Source of the DNA: Acetoanaerobium sticklandii
Lineage (GTDB): Bacteria > Bacillota > Clostridia > Peptostreptococcales > Filifactoraceae
Assembly: GCF_000196455.1 (NCBI RefSeq)
Contig: NC_014614.1
Location: forward strand, 2,092,001 to 2,156,000
Reading direction: 5' to 3'
Length of the DNA: 64,000 nucleotides
The translations under genes and the position numbers were made by a program. This document shows, piece by piece, positions 35,062 to 43,355 of this stretch. Numbering within the stretch: position 1 is the stretch's first letter; the number at the start of each line of letters is the position of its first letter. The notes below the pieces were generated by a model. The model made no database searches and was not told where the DNA came from. It saw only the letters and a list, made by a program, of their open reading frames with translations.

Positions 35062-35846
35062 TTTTTCCCTCTCCAGCTATCTATTAATTTGGACTTATTA
35101 TCCGACTTCATAAATGCTTCTCCTATCAACATTGCATCTACGCCTATCTCTATTAGCCTTCTAACATCACTTTCTGTTTTTATTCCACTTTCAGAAACAA
35201 AGAGCACGTCACTAGGAACAACTTTTCTTAATCTTTCACTAGTTCTTATGTCAACTGAAAAATCCTTAAGGTTTCTATTGTTTACTCCTATAATTCTAGC
35301 ACCTACTTCGAGTGCAATATCAATCTCATTTTCAGTATGAACTTCTACTAGTGCTGATAATCCTAAATCTTGACATATTCTTAAGTATCTTCTTAGACTA
35401 TCCTTATCTAAAACAGAACATATTAACAAAACTGCAGAAGCACCTATAATTTTAGATTGATAAATCATATATTCATCTACTATAAAATCTTTTCTTATGC
35501 ATGGAATGGAAACATTTTTTACAACATCCACTAAATGATCATCACTTCCCATAAACCATTTTGGTTCAGTTAATACTGATATACATGATGCACCTGAAGC
35601 CTCATACTCTCTTGCAATATTTATATAATTATAGTTGTAATCTATTATTCCCATAGATGGTGAAGCTTTTTTGCATTCACATATAAGGGAGATTTCTTTA
35701 GTTTTAAGCGCATTCTCAAATCTAAAATTTGATTCAGTTTGAATAGAAAACGCTAACTCTATGGTTTTTTCAAGCGAAATCTTCATCTTTTCTTCATCTA
35801 TTCTAAATTTTGTATAGCCCACTATTTCTTTTAGTATATTATTCAT
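35058..35846 (-). CDS. trpC: Indole-3-glycerol phosphate synthase
   Basis: A 262-residue IGPS. ICECKKASPSMGIID holds the catalytic lysine, followed by LTEPKWFMGS, IRKDFIVDEY, LVEVHTENEI, GVNNRNLKDF and SESGIKTESD. It closes the indole ring from CdRP. Eight-base overlap with trpD and four-base overlap with trpF show tight coupling. Confidence 0.95.
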   Translation of the reverse strand: MNNILKEIVGYTKFRIDEEKMKISLEKTIELAFSIQTESNFRFENALKTKEISLICECKKASPSMGIIDYNYNYINIAREYEASGASCISVLTEPKWFMGSDDHLVDVVKNVSIPCIRKDFIVDEYMIYQSKIIGASAVLLICSVLDKDSLRRYLRICQDLGLSALVEVHTENEIDIALEVGARIIGVNNRNLKDFSVDIRTSERLRKVVPSDVLFVSESGIKTESDVRRLIEIGVDAMLIGEAFMKSDNKSKLIDSWRGKK

Positions 35847-36855
35847 TTGACATCTTCCTAAACTCTTCTAATTTTTTAAGTGCTAATCCTGAATCAATTA
35901 TTTGATTTGCTAAAGATATTCCATTAGATATACTCCCTACTTTTCCCGCACTATAAAAACATGCTCCAGCATTTATGCTAACTATATCTCTACGTGCACC
36001 TTGTTCTCCTTCTAATATTGATTTTAAAATATCTGCATTCTCTTTAGGGTTTCCACCAAATATATCTTCTTTTTTATATCTTCTTAAGCCAAAATCTTCT
36101 GGTTTTATTAAATATTTATTAATTTGCTTTCCTGCAAATTCACAAATTGTAGTTTCTGAGCTAATAGAAATTTCATCTAGTTTATCATGCCCATATACTA
36201 CCATTCCTCTTTCTACACCTAAACTTGCAAGTACTTTTGCCATAGGTTCAACTAATGACTCATCATAAACTCCTAAGAATTGTATTGATGGTTTAGATGG
36301 ATTTGCCAATGGTCCTATCACATTAAAAATCGTTCTAAATCCAAGTTCCTTCCTTACTTGTGCAACATTCTTCATTGATTCGTGATAGTTTTGAGCAAAA
36401 ATAAAACATATTCCTATTTTTTCAAGCAATGTTTTGCATTTTTCTGGACTTAAATTTATATTAATTCCAAGTGCTTCTAAACAATCAGCAGTCCCACATT
36501 TAGAAGAAGCTGCTCTATTTCCATGTTTCGCAACTTTAATCCCTCCTGCTGCTAATACGATTGCTGAAGTAGTAGATATATTAAAACTTCCTGAATTATC
36601 TCCGCCTGTTCCTACAATATCTAAAACTTCCATATCATGTTTTATTTCTAAAGCATTATCTCTAACTGCTAAAGCTGCTCCTAATATCTCCTCTATAGTC
36701 TCAGACTTTGTATTTTTAGTTGAAAGGGCTGTTAAAAATGCAGCATTTTGAACCATAGTACTTTTTCCACTAATAATTTGACTGATAACTTCATAGGTTT
36801 CTTGATAACTGATATCTTGCTTGTTAACTAATTTAATTATTACGTCTTTTATCAT
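35839..36855 (-). CDS. trpD: Anthranilate phosphoribosyltransferase
   Basis: A 338-residue enzyme with VGTGGDNSGSFNISTTSA (PRPP site), KHGNRAASSKCGTADCLEALG, HESMKNVAQVRKELGFRTIFN and GPLANPSKP. It transfers phosphoribose from PRPP to anthranilate. It is a stand-alone TrpD, not fused to TrpG, and overlaps trpG by four bases (ATGA). Confidence 0.95.
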   Translation of the reverse strand: MIKDVIIKLVNKQDISYQETYEVISQIISGKSTMVQNAAFLTALSTKNTKSETIEEILGAALAVRDNALEIKHDMEVLDIVGTGGDNSGSFNISTTSAIVLAAGGIKVAKHGNRAASSKCGTADCLEALGININLSPEKCKTLLEKIGICFIFAQNYHESMKNVAQVRKELGFRTIFNVIGPLANPSKPSIQFLGVYDESLVEPMAKVLASLGVERGMVVYGHDKLDEISISSETTICEFAGKQINKYLIKPEDFGLRRYKKEDIFGGNPKENADILKSILEGEQGARRDIVSINAGACFYSAGKVGSISNGISLANQIIDSGLALKKLEEFRKMSNE

Positions 36856-37439
36856 GCTATCTCCTTTTTTCTTGCTATTTCTAAGAAGTTTTTAATTATT
36901 TTTGCCCCTTCATCTGTCATTACTGACTCTGGATGAAATTGTAATCCATAGATATCTAGTTTCTTATGCTTTACTGCCATTATTTCACCATCTTCTGCTC
37001 TTGCTATAATACTTATCTCATTAGATAAATTTATATCTGAAGCAGCCAGAGAATGATATCTTGCTACTAATATATTTTCTTTGCAATCATTAAAAAGTGT
37101 ATTTTCTTTGTCAAGAATGATTTCTGATTGCCTTCCATGCATTAGTTGTTTTGCATAAACAATTTCTAAACCATAAGCACTACATATTGCCTGATGTCCT
37201 AAGCATATGCCAAGTAAAGGATATTTGTGTCCAAGCTTTTTAATCACTTCCATGCATACCCCCGCGTCTTCAGGTCTTCCTGGCCCAGGTGATAAAATAA
37301 TTGCTTCTGGTGAAAGTAGATCTATTTCATCTACAGTCAATTCATCGTTTCGTATTACTCTAATATTTGGTTCTATAGAACCAAATATTTGGTATAGATT
37401 AAATGAAAAACTATCATAATTGTCTATTAGCAAAATCAT
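36852..37439 (-). CDS. trpG: Anthranilate synthase glutaminase subunit
   Basis: A 195-residue class I glutamine amidotransferase: LIDNYDSFSFNLYQ, LSPGPGRPEDAG, the nucleophile in GICLGHQAI and the His/Glu pair in LQFHPESVMT. It feeds ammonia to TrpE; in many Firmicutes the same protein also serves PabB. It follows trpE after three bases with AAGGAGG upstream. Confidence 0.95.
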   Translation of the reverse strand: MILLIDNYDSFSFNLYQIFGSIEPNIRVIRNDELTVDEIDLLSPEAIILSPGPGRPEDAGVCMEVIKKLGHKYPLLGICLGHQAICSAYGLEIVYAKQLMHGRQSEIILDKENTLFNDCKENILVARYHSLAASDINLSNEISIIARAEDGEIMAVKHKKLDIYGLQFHPESVMTDEGAKIIKNFLEIARKKEIA

Positions 37440-37442
37440 GTC

Positions 37443-38897
37443 CTAACCCTCCTTCAAAAGATTTATAGTGGCAATCATTGCTCCTGATTTATTTATACAT
37501 TCGTTATACTCACTCTCTGGTATAGAATCAGATACAATTCCCGCTCCACTTCTTACAAAAACTTTGTCACCCTTCTTATACGCTAATCTTATCCCAATGC
37601 ACATATCCATATCTCCTGTAAAGCTAATATAACCTAGTGCTCCTCCATAAATACCTCTTCTATCTTTTTCAAGCTTATCTATCAACTCAACTGCTTTTAT
37701 TTTTGGCGCTCCTGAAAGAGTTCCGGCAGGAAGAACAGCTTCAATAGCATCAAGTGCATCTTTGCCATCACATATTTCTCCTTTTACAGATGAAGCTATA
37801 TGCATAACATGAGAATACCTTTCTACCATCTTGTACTTTTCAACCTCCACACTATTAAACTTACTTATCTTTCCAAGATCATTTCTCCCTAAATCAACAA
37901 GCATATTATGCTCAGCAACTTCCTTTTCATCTAAAAGGAGTTCCTTTTCTAAATTAAAATCTTCTTCAGCAGTTTTTCCTCTAGGACGTGTCCCTGCTAA
38001 CGGATATGTATTTAATGTTTTATCCTTAAGTTTAACTAAAGTTTCTGGCGAGGCTCCAGCTATTTCTATATCTTCTGTAGACAAATAAAATATGTATGGA
38101 GAGGGATTTATTAATCGTAAATTTTCATATACGTTTAACAAGCTACCTTCAAACTCAGCCTCAACCTTATTCGAAAGTACTATTTGAAAAATATCTCCTT
38201 CAAATATATGACTTTTAGACTTTTCTAACATCTGCATATAGTCGTTCTTGCTCACAGCAGGAGAAAATTCACTCTTTAATTTACCTTTTTTCATTAAATT
38301 TTCGTTTTCTTGAGATATAATTTGTTTTATACAATTTAAATCTTCAATAGTTTTTGTATAGTTTTTTTCTATTTCTAATAGAGAAGTATTAACTATAATA
38401 GTAATTAGATTATTTAAATTATCTAAAACAACTATCTTGTCAAATAGAAAAAGTTCTAAATCATTAAAGTTACAAGTATTATCAGATGTAAATTTAACAC
38501 TTGGCTCTATATACTTAAAATAATCATAAGAAAAATATCCTGCAAACCCTCCTGTAAATGGAGGTAAAAAGTCAAATTTAGGACTTCTGTTTTCCTTTAA
38601 AATTCCTCTGAGAACTTCAGAAGGTTTTTTTGTAAAAATACGTTTTTCTCCTAAACACATATTTGAATCCTTACAGCTCACCTTCATTTTGGGATTGAAT
38701 CCAATAAATGTATATCTATCATAATTCCCATATTCATCATCTACATCAAGTATAAATGTGCATTCAAATTTTTCTTTTAATAAATTAAACACATCTATGG
38801 GCTTACTATTAGATTTAAAACTTATACTAACTGGTGTAATATCAAACTTTCCTTGTTTCGATAGCTCTTTTAATAGCTTAAAATCTGGTTTTATCAT
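37443..38897 (-). CDS. trpE: Anthranilate synthase component I
   Basis: A 484-residue chorismate-binding enzyme with GDIFQIVLSNKVEAEF, ASPETLVKL, TYPLAGTRPRGKT, EHNMLVDLGRNDLGKIS, LPAGTLSGAPKIKA and GGALGYISFTGDMD. It converts chorismate and ammonia to anthranilate. The N-terminal part begins SFKSNSKPIDVFNLL and is the likely tryptophan feedback site. First gene of trpEGDCF-aroF-trpBA, with AGGAGGG before the ATG and a T-box leader upstream. Confidence 0.95.
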   Translation of the reverse strand: MIKPDFKLLKELSKQGKFDITPVSISFKSNSKPIDVFNLLKEKFECTFILDVDDEYGNYDRYTFIGFNPKMKVSCKDSNMCLGEKRIFTKKPSEVLRGILKENRSPKFDFLPPFTGGFAGYFSYDYFKYIEPSVKFTSDNTCNFNDLELFLFDKIVVLDNLNNLITIIVNTSLLEIEKNYTKTIEDLNCIKQIISQENENLMKKGKLKSEFSPAVSKNDYMQMLEKSKSHIFEGDIFQIVLSNKVEAEFEGSLLNVYENLRLINPSPYIFYLSTEDIEIAGASPETLVKLKDKTLNTYPLAGTRPRGKTAEEDFNLEKELLLDEKEVAEHNMLVDLGRNDLGKISKFNSVEVEKYKMVERYSHVMHIASSVKGEICDGKDALDAIEAVLPAGTLSGAPKIKAVELIDKLEKDRRGIYGGALGYISFTGDMDMCIGIRLAYKKGDKVFVRSGAGIVSDSIPESEYNECINKSGAMIATINLLKEG

Positions 38898-38923
38898 TTT
38901 TCCCTCCTAAAAATTTAAGCAAC

Positions 38924-39201
38924 AAAAAAGTCCTTGACAGATTAAATAATCTGTCAAGGACGAATAAAATTACAATTATCCGCGTTGCCACCTTGATTTG
39001 CGAAAAAACGCACACTTAGTAGGATACTATCATATCCCCGACAACTAACGTATGTCTCCACGTCATAGAATACTCAGCTAAGCCTTTGACTATGCCCTCA
39101 ACGGTCCATTTGATGATTTGTTTTCCACCCGACTCTCAGCTTCGCGGGCTCTCTGTGGGATCATAATCACCTTTATCTCCGTATCAACGGTTTTTTAAAT
39201 T
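38924..39201 (-). promoter_or_regulatory. T-box leader (tRNA-Trp type) of the trp operon
   Basis: Minus-strand T-box core GGTGGCAACGCGG (TGGCAACGCG at 38990-38981, A in place of the usual C). It is followed by a perfect 15-bp terminator stem GTCCTTGACAGATTA / TAATCTGTCAAGGAC and six T (38961-38924). Stem I contains AGAGAG and a likely specifier TGG at 39108-39106 in AAATGGACC. Low charged tRNA-Trp would switch the operon on. Confidence 0.9.
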
Positions 39202-39207
39202 AAAAGA

Positions 39208-39236
39208 ATACTATCATCTAAATAGTACTCTGTCAA
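39208..39236 (-). promoter_or_regulatory. Promoter of the trp operon
   Basis: TTGACA at 39236-39231, a 17-base spacer and TAGTAT at 39213-39208 on the minus strand form a good sigma-A promoter, with the start expected near 39201 ahead of the T-box. Confidence 0.82.
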
Positions 39237-39261
39237 TAGATTTATTTTTGAAATGCAAATG

Positions 39262-39966
39262 CTAAAGGATATTTCCTTCAGTAGTAATAGTAACTTCGTT
39301 ATATGGTACAATTTTTTCTGACTTAAGCATAGCTTGCTTTACAGCGTAGGTCATTCCATTACAGCAAGGTACTTCCATTTTAACTACTGTAATGCTTTTC
39401 AAATCGTTAGACTTAAATATCTCAGTTAGCTTTTCTATATAAAATTCATTGTCATCTAGTTTCGGACATCCTATAAGCACTACTCTATCTTTTATAAACT
39501 CTTCATGGAATTTAGAATAAGCATAGGCCGTGCAGTCTGCCGCTACTAAAAGATGTGCATCCTTTAGGCATCCTGCTTTGGTGTTCATTAGCTTAATCTG
39601 AACAGGCCAAGTTTTCAGCTGAGAATCTCCACTTCCATGAACATTTGCAAACATCGGAGGCATATCAGCTAGAAATAAAGGTTTTTTCTCTTTTTCTTTT
39701 TCTTTTTCCTTTTCTTTTTGCCCTTTGATTTCAGCCATTCTCTTTTCTACTAGCTCTTTATTAAATGGCATAGTCTCTTTGTCCTCAAGCTTAATAGCTC
39801 CAGTAGGACATTCTGGCAAGCAGTCTCCTAGTCCATCGCAGTATTCATCTGAAATAAGCTTGGCTTTGCCATCTATCATAGCTATTGCACCTTCATGGCA
39901 GGCATCTACGCATAGTCCGCATCCATTACATTTTTCTTCATCTATTGTTATTATCTTTCTAATCAT
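39262..39966 (-). CDS. Ferredoxin-domain protein with a conserved C-terminal cysteine domain
   Basis: A 234-residue cytoplasmic protein. Two 4Fe-4S motifs are present (CNGCGLCVDACHE; then CDGLGDCLPECP, in which the first spacing is CX4C, so cluster binding there may be altered). They are followed by a Lys/Glu linker and a 130-residue domain with TKAGCLKDAHLLVAADCTAYA, VLIGCPKLDD and EVPCCNGM, as in the ferredoxin-like proteins annotated in many anaerobes. Function unknown; electron transfer or metal sensing is plausible. A TTG at 39978 lies in the GGAGG site, so ATG 39966 is used. Confidence 0.8.
   Translation of the reverse strand: MIRKIITIDEEKCNGCGLCVDACHEGAIAMIDGKAKLISDEYCDGLGDCLPECPTGAIKLEDKETMPFNKELVEKRMAEIKGQKEKEKEKEKEKKPLFLADMPPMFANVHGSGDSQLKTWPVQIKLMNTKAGCLKDAHLLVAADCTAYAYSKFHEEFIKDRVVLIGCPKLDDNEFYIEKLTEIFKSNDLKSITVVKMEVPCCNGMTYAVKQAMLKSEKIVPYNEVTITTEGNIL
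39684..39719 (-). repeat. Imperfect hexanucleotide repeat encoding a Lys-Glu linker
   Basis: The plus strand has about six units of TTTTTC or CTTTTC in a row, encoding (Lys-Glu)n between the ferredoxin domain and the C-terminal domain. Slippage would change linker length by two residues per unit without breaking the frame. Confidence 0.7.
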
Positions 39967-40080
39967 AATATCCTCCAATGTTTTTCACTTTGAATTTTAT
40001 ATTCATACTCTATAAGTCATATTCTAATGAATAATTCTAATATACGCAGTAACATAGGTTACACATTATGAGGATATTTT

Positions 40081-40983
40081 TTACATGAATAACACAAGGC
40101 TGACAGCCATAACTGCCATCCCTCCGATTAATCCATATATAGAAAGATGATGCTCTCCATACTCTCTAGCTGAAGGCAATAGCTCGTCAAATGAAATAAA
40201 TACCATAATTCCAGCTACAGCTGCAAACAAAATACCAAAGGTCACATCATTAAAAAATGGTCTAAGAATCGTATAGCCAACTATAGCTCCTACTGGCTCT
40301 GAAAGCCCTGATAAAAAAGAATACATAAATGCTTTTTTCTTACTTCCAGTAGCAAAATAAATCGGCACTGACACAGCTATTCCTTCTGGAATATTGTGAA
40401 TAGCTACTGCTATTGCAATTGCTATACCAAGTGAAGGATCATGGAGTGCTGATGCAAAGGTAGCAAGTCCTTCTGGAAAGTTGTGTATAGTGATTGCAAG
40501 TGCAGTGAATACACCCATTCTCATAAGCTTTTGCTTATCCTTTTCATCATATTCCTCTGCTTGTAATTCTCTGCTTGCGTTTATCTTTTCGCTTTTATCC
40601 TTGTTAGCTATTTTTTGACAATACTCTCTTACATCTTCAGGTTCATTTTGAATTTGCATATCCTCTACATTTCTAACCTCATGGGGATTTTCATGAGAAG
40701 GTATCATTTTATCTATTAGAGCTATAACTGCCATCCCACCAAAAAAGCCTGCAATTGTAGTCCAGCTTCCATTTTTTTCTCCAAGAGCAGCTATGAGAGA
40801 ATCCTGAGCCTTAAAAAATATTTCAATCATAGATACATAAATCATAACTCCAGCTGAAAAACCAAGTGATATAGATAAGAACTTCTTGCTAGTTGTCTTT
40901 GCAAAAAAAGCAATAGCACTTCCTATCCCAGTGGATAATCCAGCAAAAACTGTAAGTCCAAATGCTAATAAAACGTTATCCAT
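40081..40983 (-). CDS. ZIP-family metal transporter (ZupT-like)
   Basis: A 300-residue protein with eight membrane segments, the metal-site helices HNFPEGLATF and HNIPEGIAVSVP, and EPVGAIVGYTIL. The cytoplasmic loop between segments 3 and 4 is unusually long (about residues 95-165) and acidic/charged, with HENPHE that could bind metal. ZupT imports Zn, Fe or other divalent metals. GAGAGG precedes the ATG. Confidence 0.9.
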   Translation of the reverse strand: MDNVLLAFGLTVFAGLSTGIGSAIAFFAKTTSKKFLSISLGFSAGVMIYVSMIEIFFKAQDSLIAALGEKNGSWTTIAGFFGGMAVIALIDKMIPSHENPHEVRNVEDMQIQNEPEDVREYCQKIANKDKSEKINASRELQAEEYDEKDKQKLMRMGVFTALAITIHNFPEGLATFASALHDPSLGIAIAIAVAIHNIPEGIAVSVPIYFATGSKKKAFMYSFLSGLSEPVGAIVGYTILRPFFNDVTFGILFAAVAGIMVFISFDELLPSAREYGEHHLSIYGLIGGMAVMAVSLVLFM

Positions 40984-41008
40984 AGATTCTTTCCTCTCTT
41001 ATGTCATT

Positions 41009-41926
41009 TTATCTTCCTCTGTATAGTATAGGAGCTGCTCCAAAAAGCACCTCTGTACTAAATGATGTTTTTTCCATGAGCATAAGCTCATCTGCAATGT
41101 GATTCATATTTCTCATATCAGTAGGCTCCATTACATTTTCAAGCTCTACCCCTGTTTTTCTTTTAAAATACATATAGTGCTTCCAAAGTCTATTTTTGAT
41201 TTTCTCTAAGCTAGAAGGCTGCCTTAATATCATCATTACTTCGTGTCTTAAGGTTTCAGCTGACTCTTTATCAAATCCTTTTGGAAGCTCGGCTAGCCTT
41301 TTTCCTATTTCTCTAGCAGTTTTTTCATCAATCTCTTGGCACAAAAACTTGACTATATGCCAGAACTGAAACAAATCATCCTTACTATTTATATCCACTT
41401 CCTTTGCCCAAGCAAAAGCATAGAGTCTTCTCTTCCAGTCCCATCTTCTAACTGGACTTTGAAGGTCATTTGCAGGTATAAGGAAAAAATCTCTGTCAAG
41501 AAGCATAGCTCCAAAAACTCCTGGTGGTTTTCCCATACGATTGTTTTTGAGCGTAGTTCTATATACTCCACATGATGGACTACCTTCCATATATACAAAA
41601 GCAAAGACATTTGCCCTTTCAAGAGCTTCTATACTGGCATTACAGCCTTTTATGAGCATATCAGTAACATCTTTGCCTTCCCTATTTTTAATCTTTGCAT
41701 TTCCTTCTAGTACAGCTCTTCCACTTTCGCCTATGACTCTGATAGGACTTCTAGGAATCCCCATTCCAGATAAACTCTCTGGACACACAGGATGCCAAAT
41801 AAATGAAGTCTGATCTCTTCCAAAAAGCTCTGACATATTCCAGCCTTTTTTATTGTATCTCACTTTGCACCCATACATACAAGCACTTATTCCTAAATTT
41901 ATTTTTTCTTTTAGAACTGTATCCAT
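41009..41926 (-). CDS. DUF523 protein with C-terminal helical extension (DUF1722-like)
   Basis: A 305-residue protein. The N-terminal 150 residues are a DUF523 domain: NLGISACMYGCKVRYNKKG, HPVCPESLSGMGIPRSPIR, and MEGSPSCGVYRT with conserved cysteines. The C-terminal half (LFQFWHIVKFLCQEIDEKTA and following) is helical and resembles the DUF1722/YbgA partner domain, but divergent. DUF523 proteins are linked to 2-thiouracil desulfidase and Fe-S chemistry. The gene follows zupT-like gene's promoter side with 25 bases between them, so they may be one operon. Confidence 0.75.
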   Translation of the reverse strand: MDTVLKEKINLGISACMYGCKVRYNKKGWNMSELFGRDQTSFIWHPVCPESLSGMGIPRSPIRVIGESGRAVLEGNAKIKNREGKDVTDMLIKGCNASIEALERANVFAFVYMEGSPSCGVYRTTLKNNRMGKPPGVFGAMLLDRDFFLIPANDLQSPVRRWDWKRRLYAFAWAKEVDINSKDDLFQFWHIVKFLCQEIDEKTAREIGKRLAELPKGFDKESAETLRHEVMMILRQPSSLEKIKNRLWKHYMYFKRKTGVELENVMEPTDMRNMNHIADELMLMEKTSFSTEVLFGAAPILYRGR

Positions 41927-41996
41927 AAACTAATCCCCTCTCATACAAAACTCTAAGCCATTAATACCCAAATCTAGCAGAATTAATATAGAAAGT

Positions 41997-42025
41997 AAAA
42001 AAAAGCTCAAAAGAGCTTTTTTTTT
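41997..42025. terminator. Rho-independent terminator of the Rrf2 gene
   Basis: AAAAAGCTC and GAGCTTTTTTT form a stem around a few A residues with T-runs on both strands. It follows the minus-strand Rrf2 gene and can act in both directions. Confidence 0.82.
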
Positions 42026-42038
42026 CTAACTTATGTGA

Positions 42039-42425
42039 TTAGAATCTAGCTTTTCCTAGTTCTTCATCTAAAAATTTCTGGATTCCTAAAAGTTTTTTAT
42101 GTATAGAGCATTTATCAGCTGCATCTCTAGTACAATTTGTTTTATTTGCAAGGCATCTATTTAAGTAAATGTCACCTTCGATAGCTTCTATTACTTCTTT
42201 ATATGATATGTCACCAGGCTCTTTTGTCAGGGCATAGCCACCTGAGACTCCTCTATAAGCTTTTGTTATACCAGCAGCATTGAGTTTTCTAAGAATTTTC
42301 AGAACAAATCTAAGGGGTACATCCTGCTCTTTTGCAATTATGGAGGCACCTACTCTGCTCTCTTCTTGGTTTGCCAAGTATTGTACTATCCTAAGCGCAT
42401 AATCTGACTCTTGAGTTATTTTCAT
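42039..42425 (-). CDS. Rrf2-family transcriptional regulator
   Basis: A 128-residue IscR/Rrf2-type protein: MKITQESDYALRIVQYLA, winged helix up to about residue 60, RGVSGGYALTKEP, and three cysteines C91, C98 and C106. That CX6CX7C spacing is one residue longer than IscR's CX5CX7C but compatible with a 2Fe-2S cluster. It may sense Fe-S status, redox or sulfur. A palindrome just upstream suggests autoregulation. Its targets are not evident; the neighbouring permease is a candidate. Confidence 0.88.
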   Translation of the reverse strand: MKITQESDYALRIVQYLANQEESRVGASIIAKEQDVPLRFVLKILRKLNAAGITKAYRGVSGGYALTKEPGDISYKEVIEAIEGDIYLNRCLANKTNCTRDAADKCSIHKKLLGIQKFLDEELGKARF

Positions 42426-42443
42426 ACAAAACTACCCCAATCT

Positions 42444-42459
42444 ATGCATAAATATGCAT
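42444..42459. promoter_or_regulatory. Palindrome upstream of the Rrf2 gene, operator candidate
   Basis: ATGCATA (42444-42450) and TATGCAT (42453-42459) form a 7-bp inverted repeat around AA, 19 bases upstream of the start codon, an autoregulatory position. Identity of the binding protein is inferred. Confidence 0.4.
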
Positions 42460-42583
42460 TTTAATTCTTTTCTATATAACAAAATATTACCGCCTAAAAC
42501 TAAATCTGTCAAATGCTAGAAAATAAAATTTATACTAATTTGATAAATTATTTAAATTATAACTCAAATATTGAAATTTTGGC

Positions 42584-42616
42584 AAAATAAATACCCAAGT
42601 CGCCTTGAGTATTTAT
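42584..42616 (-). terminator. Rho-independent terminator of the AceTr permease gene
   Basis: On the minus strand ATAAATACTCAAG and CTTGGGTATTTAT pair (12 of 13) around GCGA and are followed by TTTT, directly after the permease stop at 42624. Confidence 0.8.
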
Positions 42617-42623
42617 GTCTTAA

Positions 42624-43241
42624 TTACTTTTTAAATATTCCAAATGGCTTTCCAAGTGGAAGGAAAACTCTTCCAAAATGGTTGTTTGCTAAATGTGCTA
42701 TAGCTCCGTAGAAAGCAAGTAATGAAATAATAAGTTCTGAATAAGCTGCTAATAAATGCATTTCATGCTCCATGATTCCAAGAACTGAGCAGAACAGACC
42801 TAAGAAAAGTAAGTCGATAAAACACATAACTATGAATAAGTGCTTGTTTGTTTCAGCAGCTACAAGTGTAGCTCCCATACTAAATATAAAGTATCCTATA
42901 AATGCGACTCCTAGCTGACGAACATCTGCTTTTGCTGCCATAGCTTCTCCAAACACTCCGTTTTGAATCATCCAAGTCATAGCTACTCCTAGCCAGAAAA
43001 ACCCGTAAGCTCCAAAAACTGTAGTTCCGAAAATGTTGTTCTTTTGAGCATCTTTAAATGAAGCAAAAAGCTGTGCGCAGGCTCCTAAGAAAATAGCCCA
43101 TGGTATTACAAGAGCAGTTCCTTCAGTTAATCCTAGTTTTTGTGATGCTGCTACTAGAGTTACCATTGCTAGACCAAACTGACCTAATGCCGTAGGATCT
43201 GCAGTAACTACTTTGTTTTCAATAATTTGATTGTTTTGCAT
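42624..43241 (-). CDS. Acetate/succinate permease-like protein (GPR1/FUN34/YaaH family)
   Basis: A 205-residue protein with six membrane segments. The family motif appears as ADPTALGQFGLAMVT near residue 18, followed by WAIFLGACAQLFASFKDAQ and GAYGFFWLG. SatP-type members carry acetate, succinate or protons. The open frame starts with TTG 43253 inside GGAGGGAAGT, so ATG 43241 is used. Single gene with its own terminator. Confidence 0.88.
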   Translation of the reverse strand: MQNNQIIENKVVTADPTALGQFGLAMVTLVAASQKLGLTEGTALVIPWAIFLGACAQLFASFKDAQKNNIFGTTVFGAYGFFWLGVAMTWMIQNGVFGEAMAAKADVRQLGVAFIGYFIFSMGATLVAAETNKHLFIVMCFIDLLFLGLFCSVLGIMEHEMHLLAAYSELIISLLAFYGAIAHLANNHFGRVFLPLGKPFGIFKK

Positions 43242-43355
43242 ACTTCCCTCCAATATGTAAAAAAATATATATTCCTACATAAGTTAACAGATTCACAAAC
43301 AAAAGTCAATCAAATTTGTATAATATACAACCATAATTTTTATTATATATAAATC

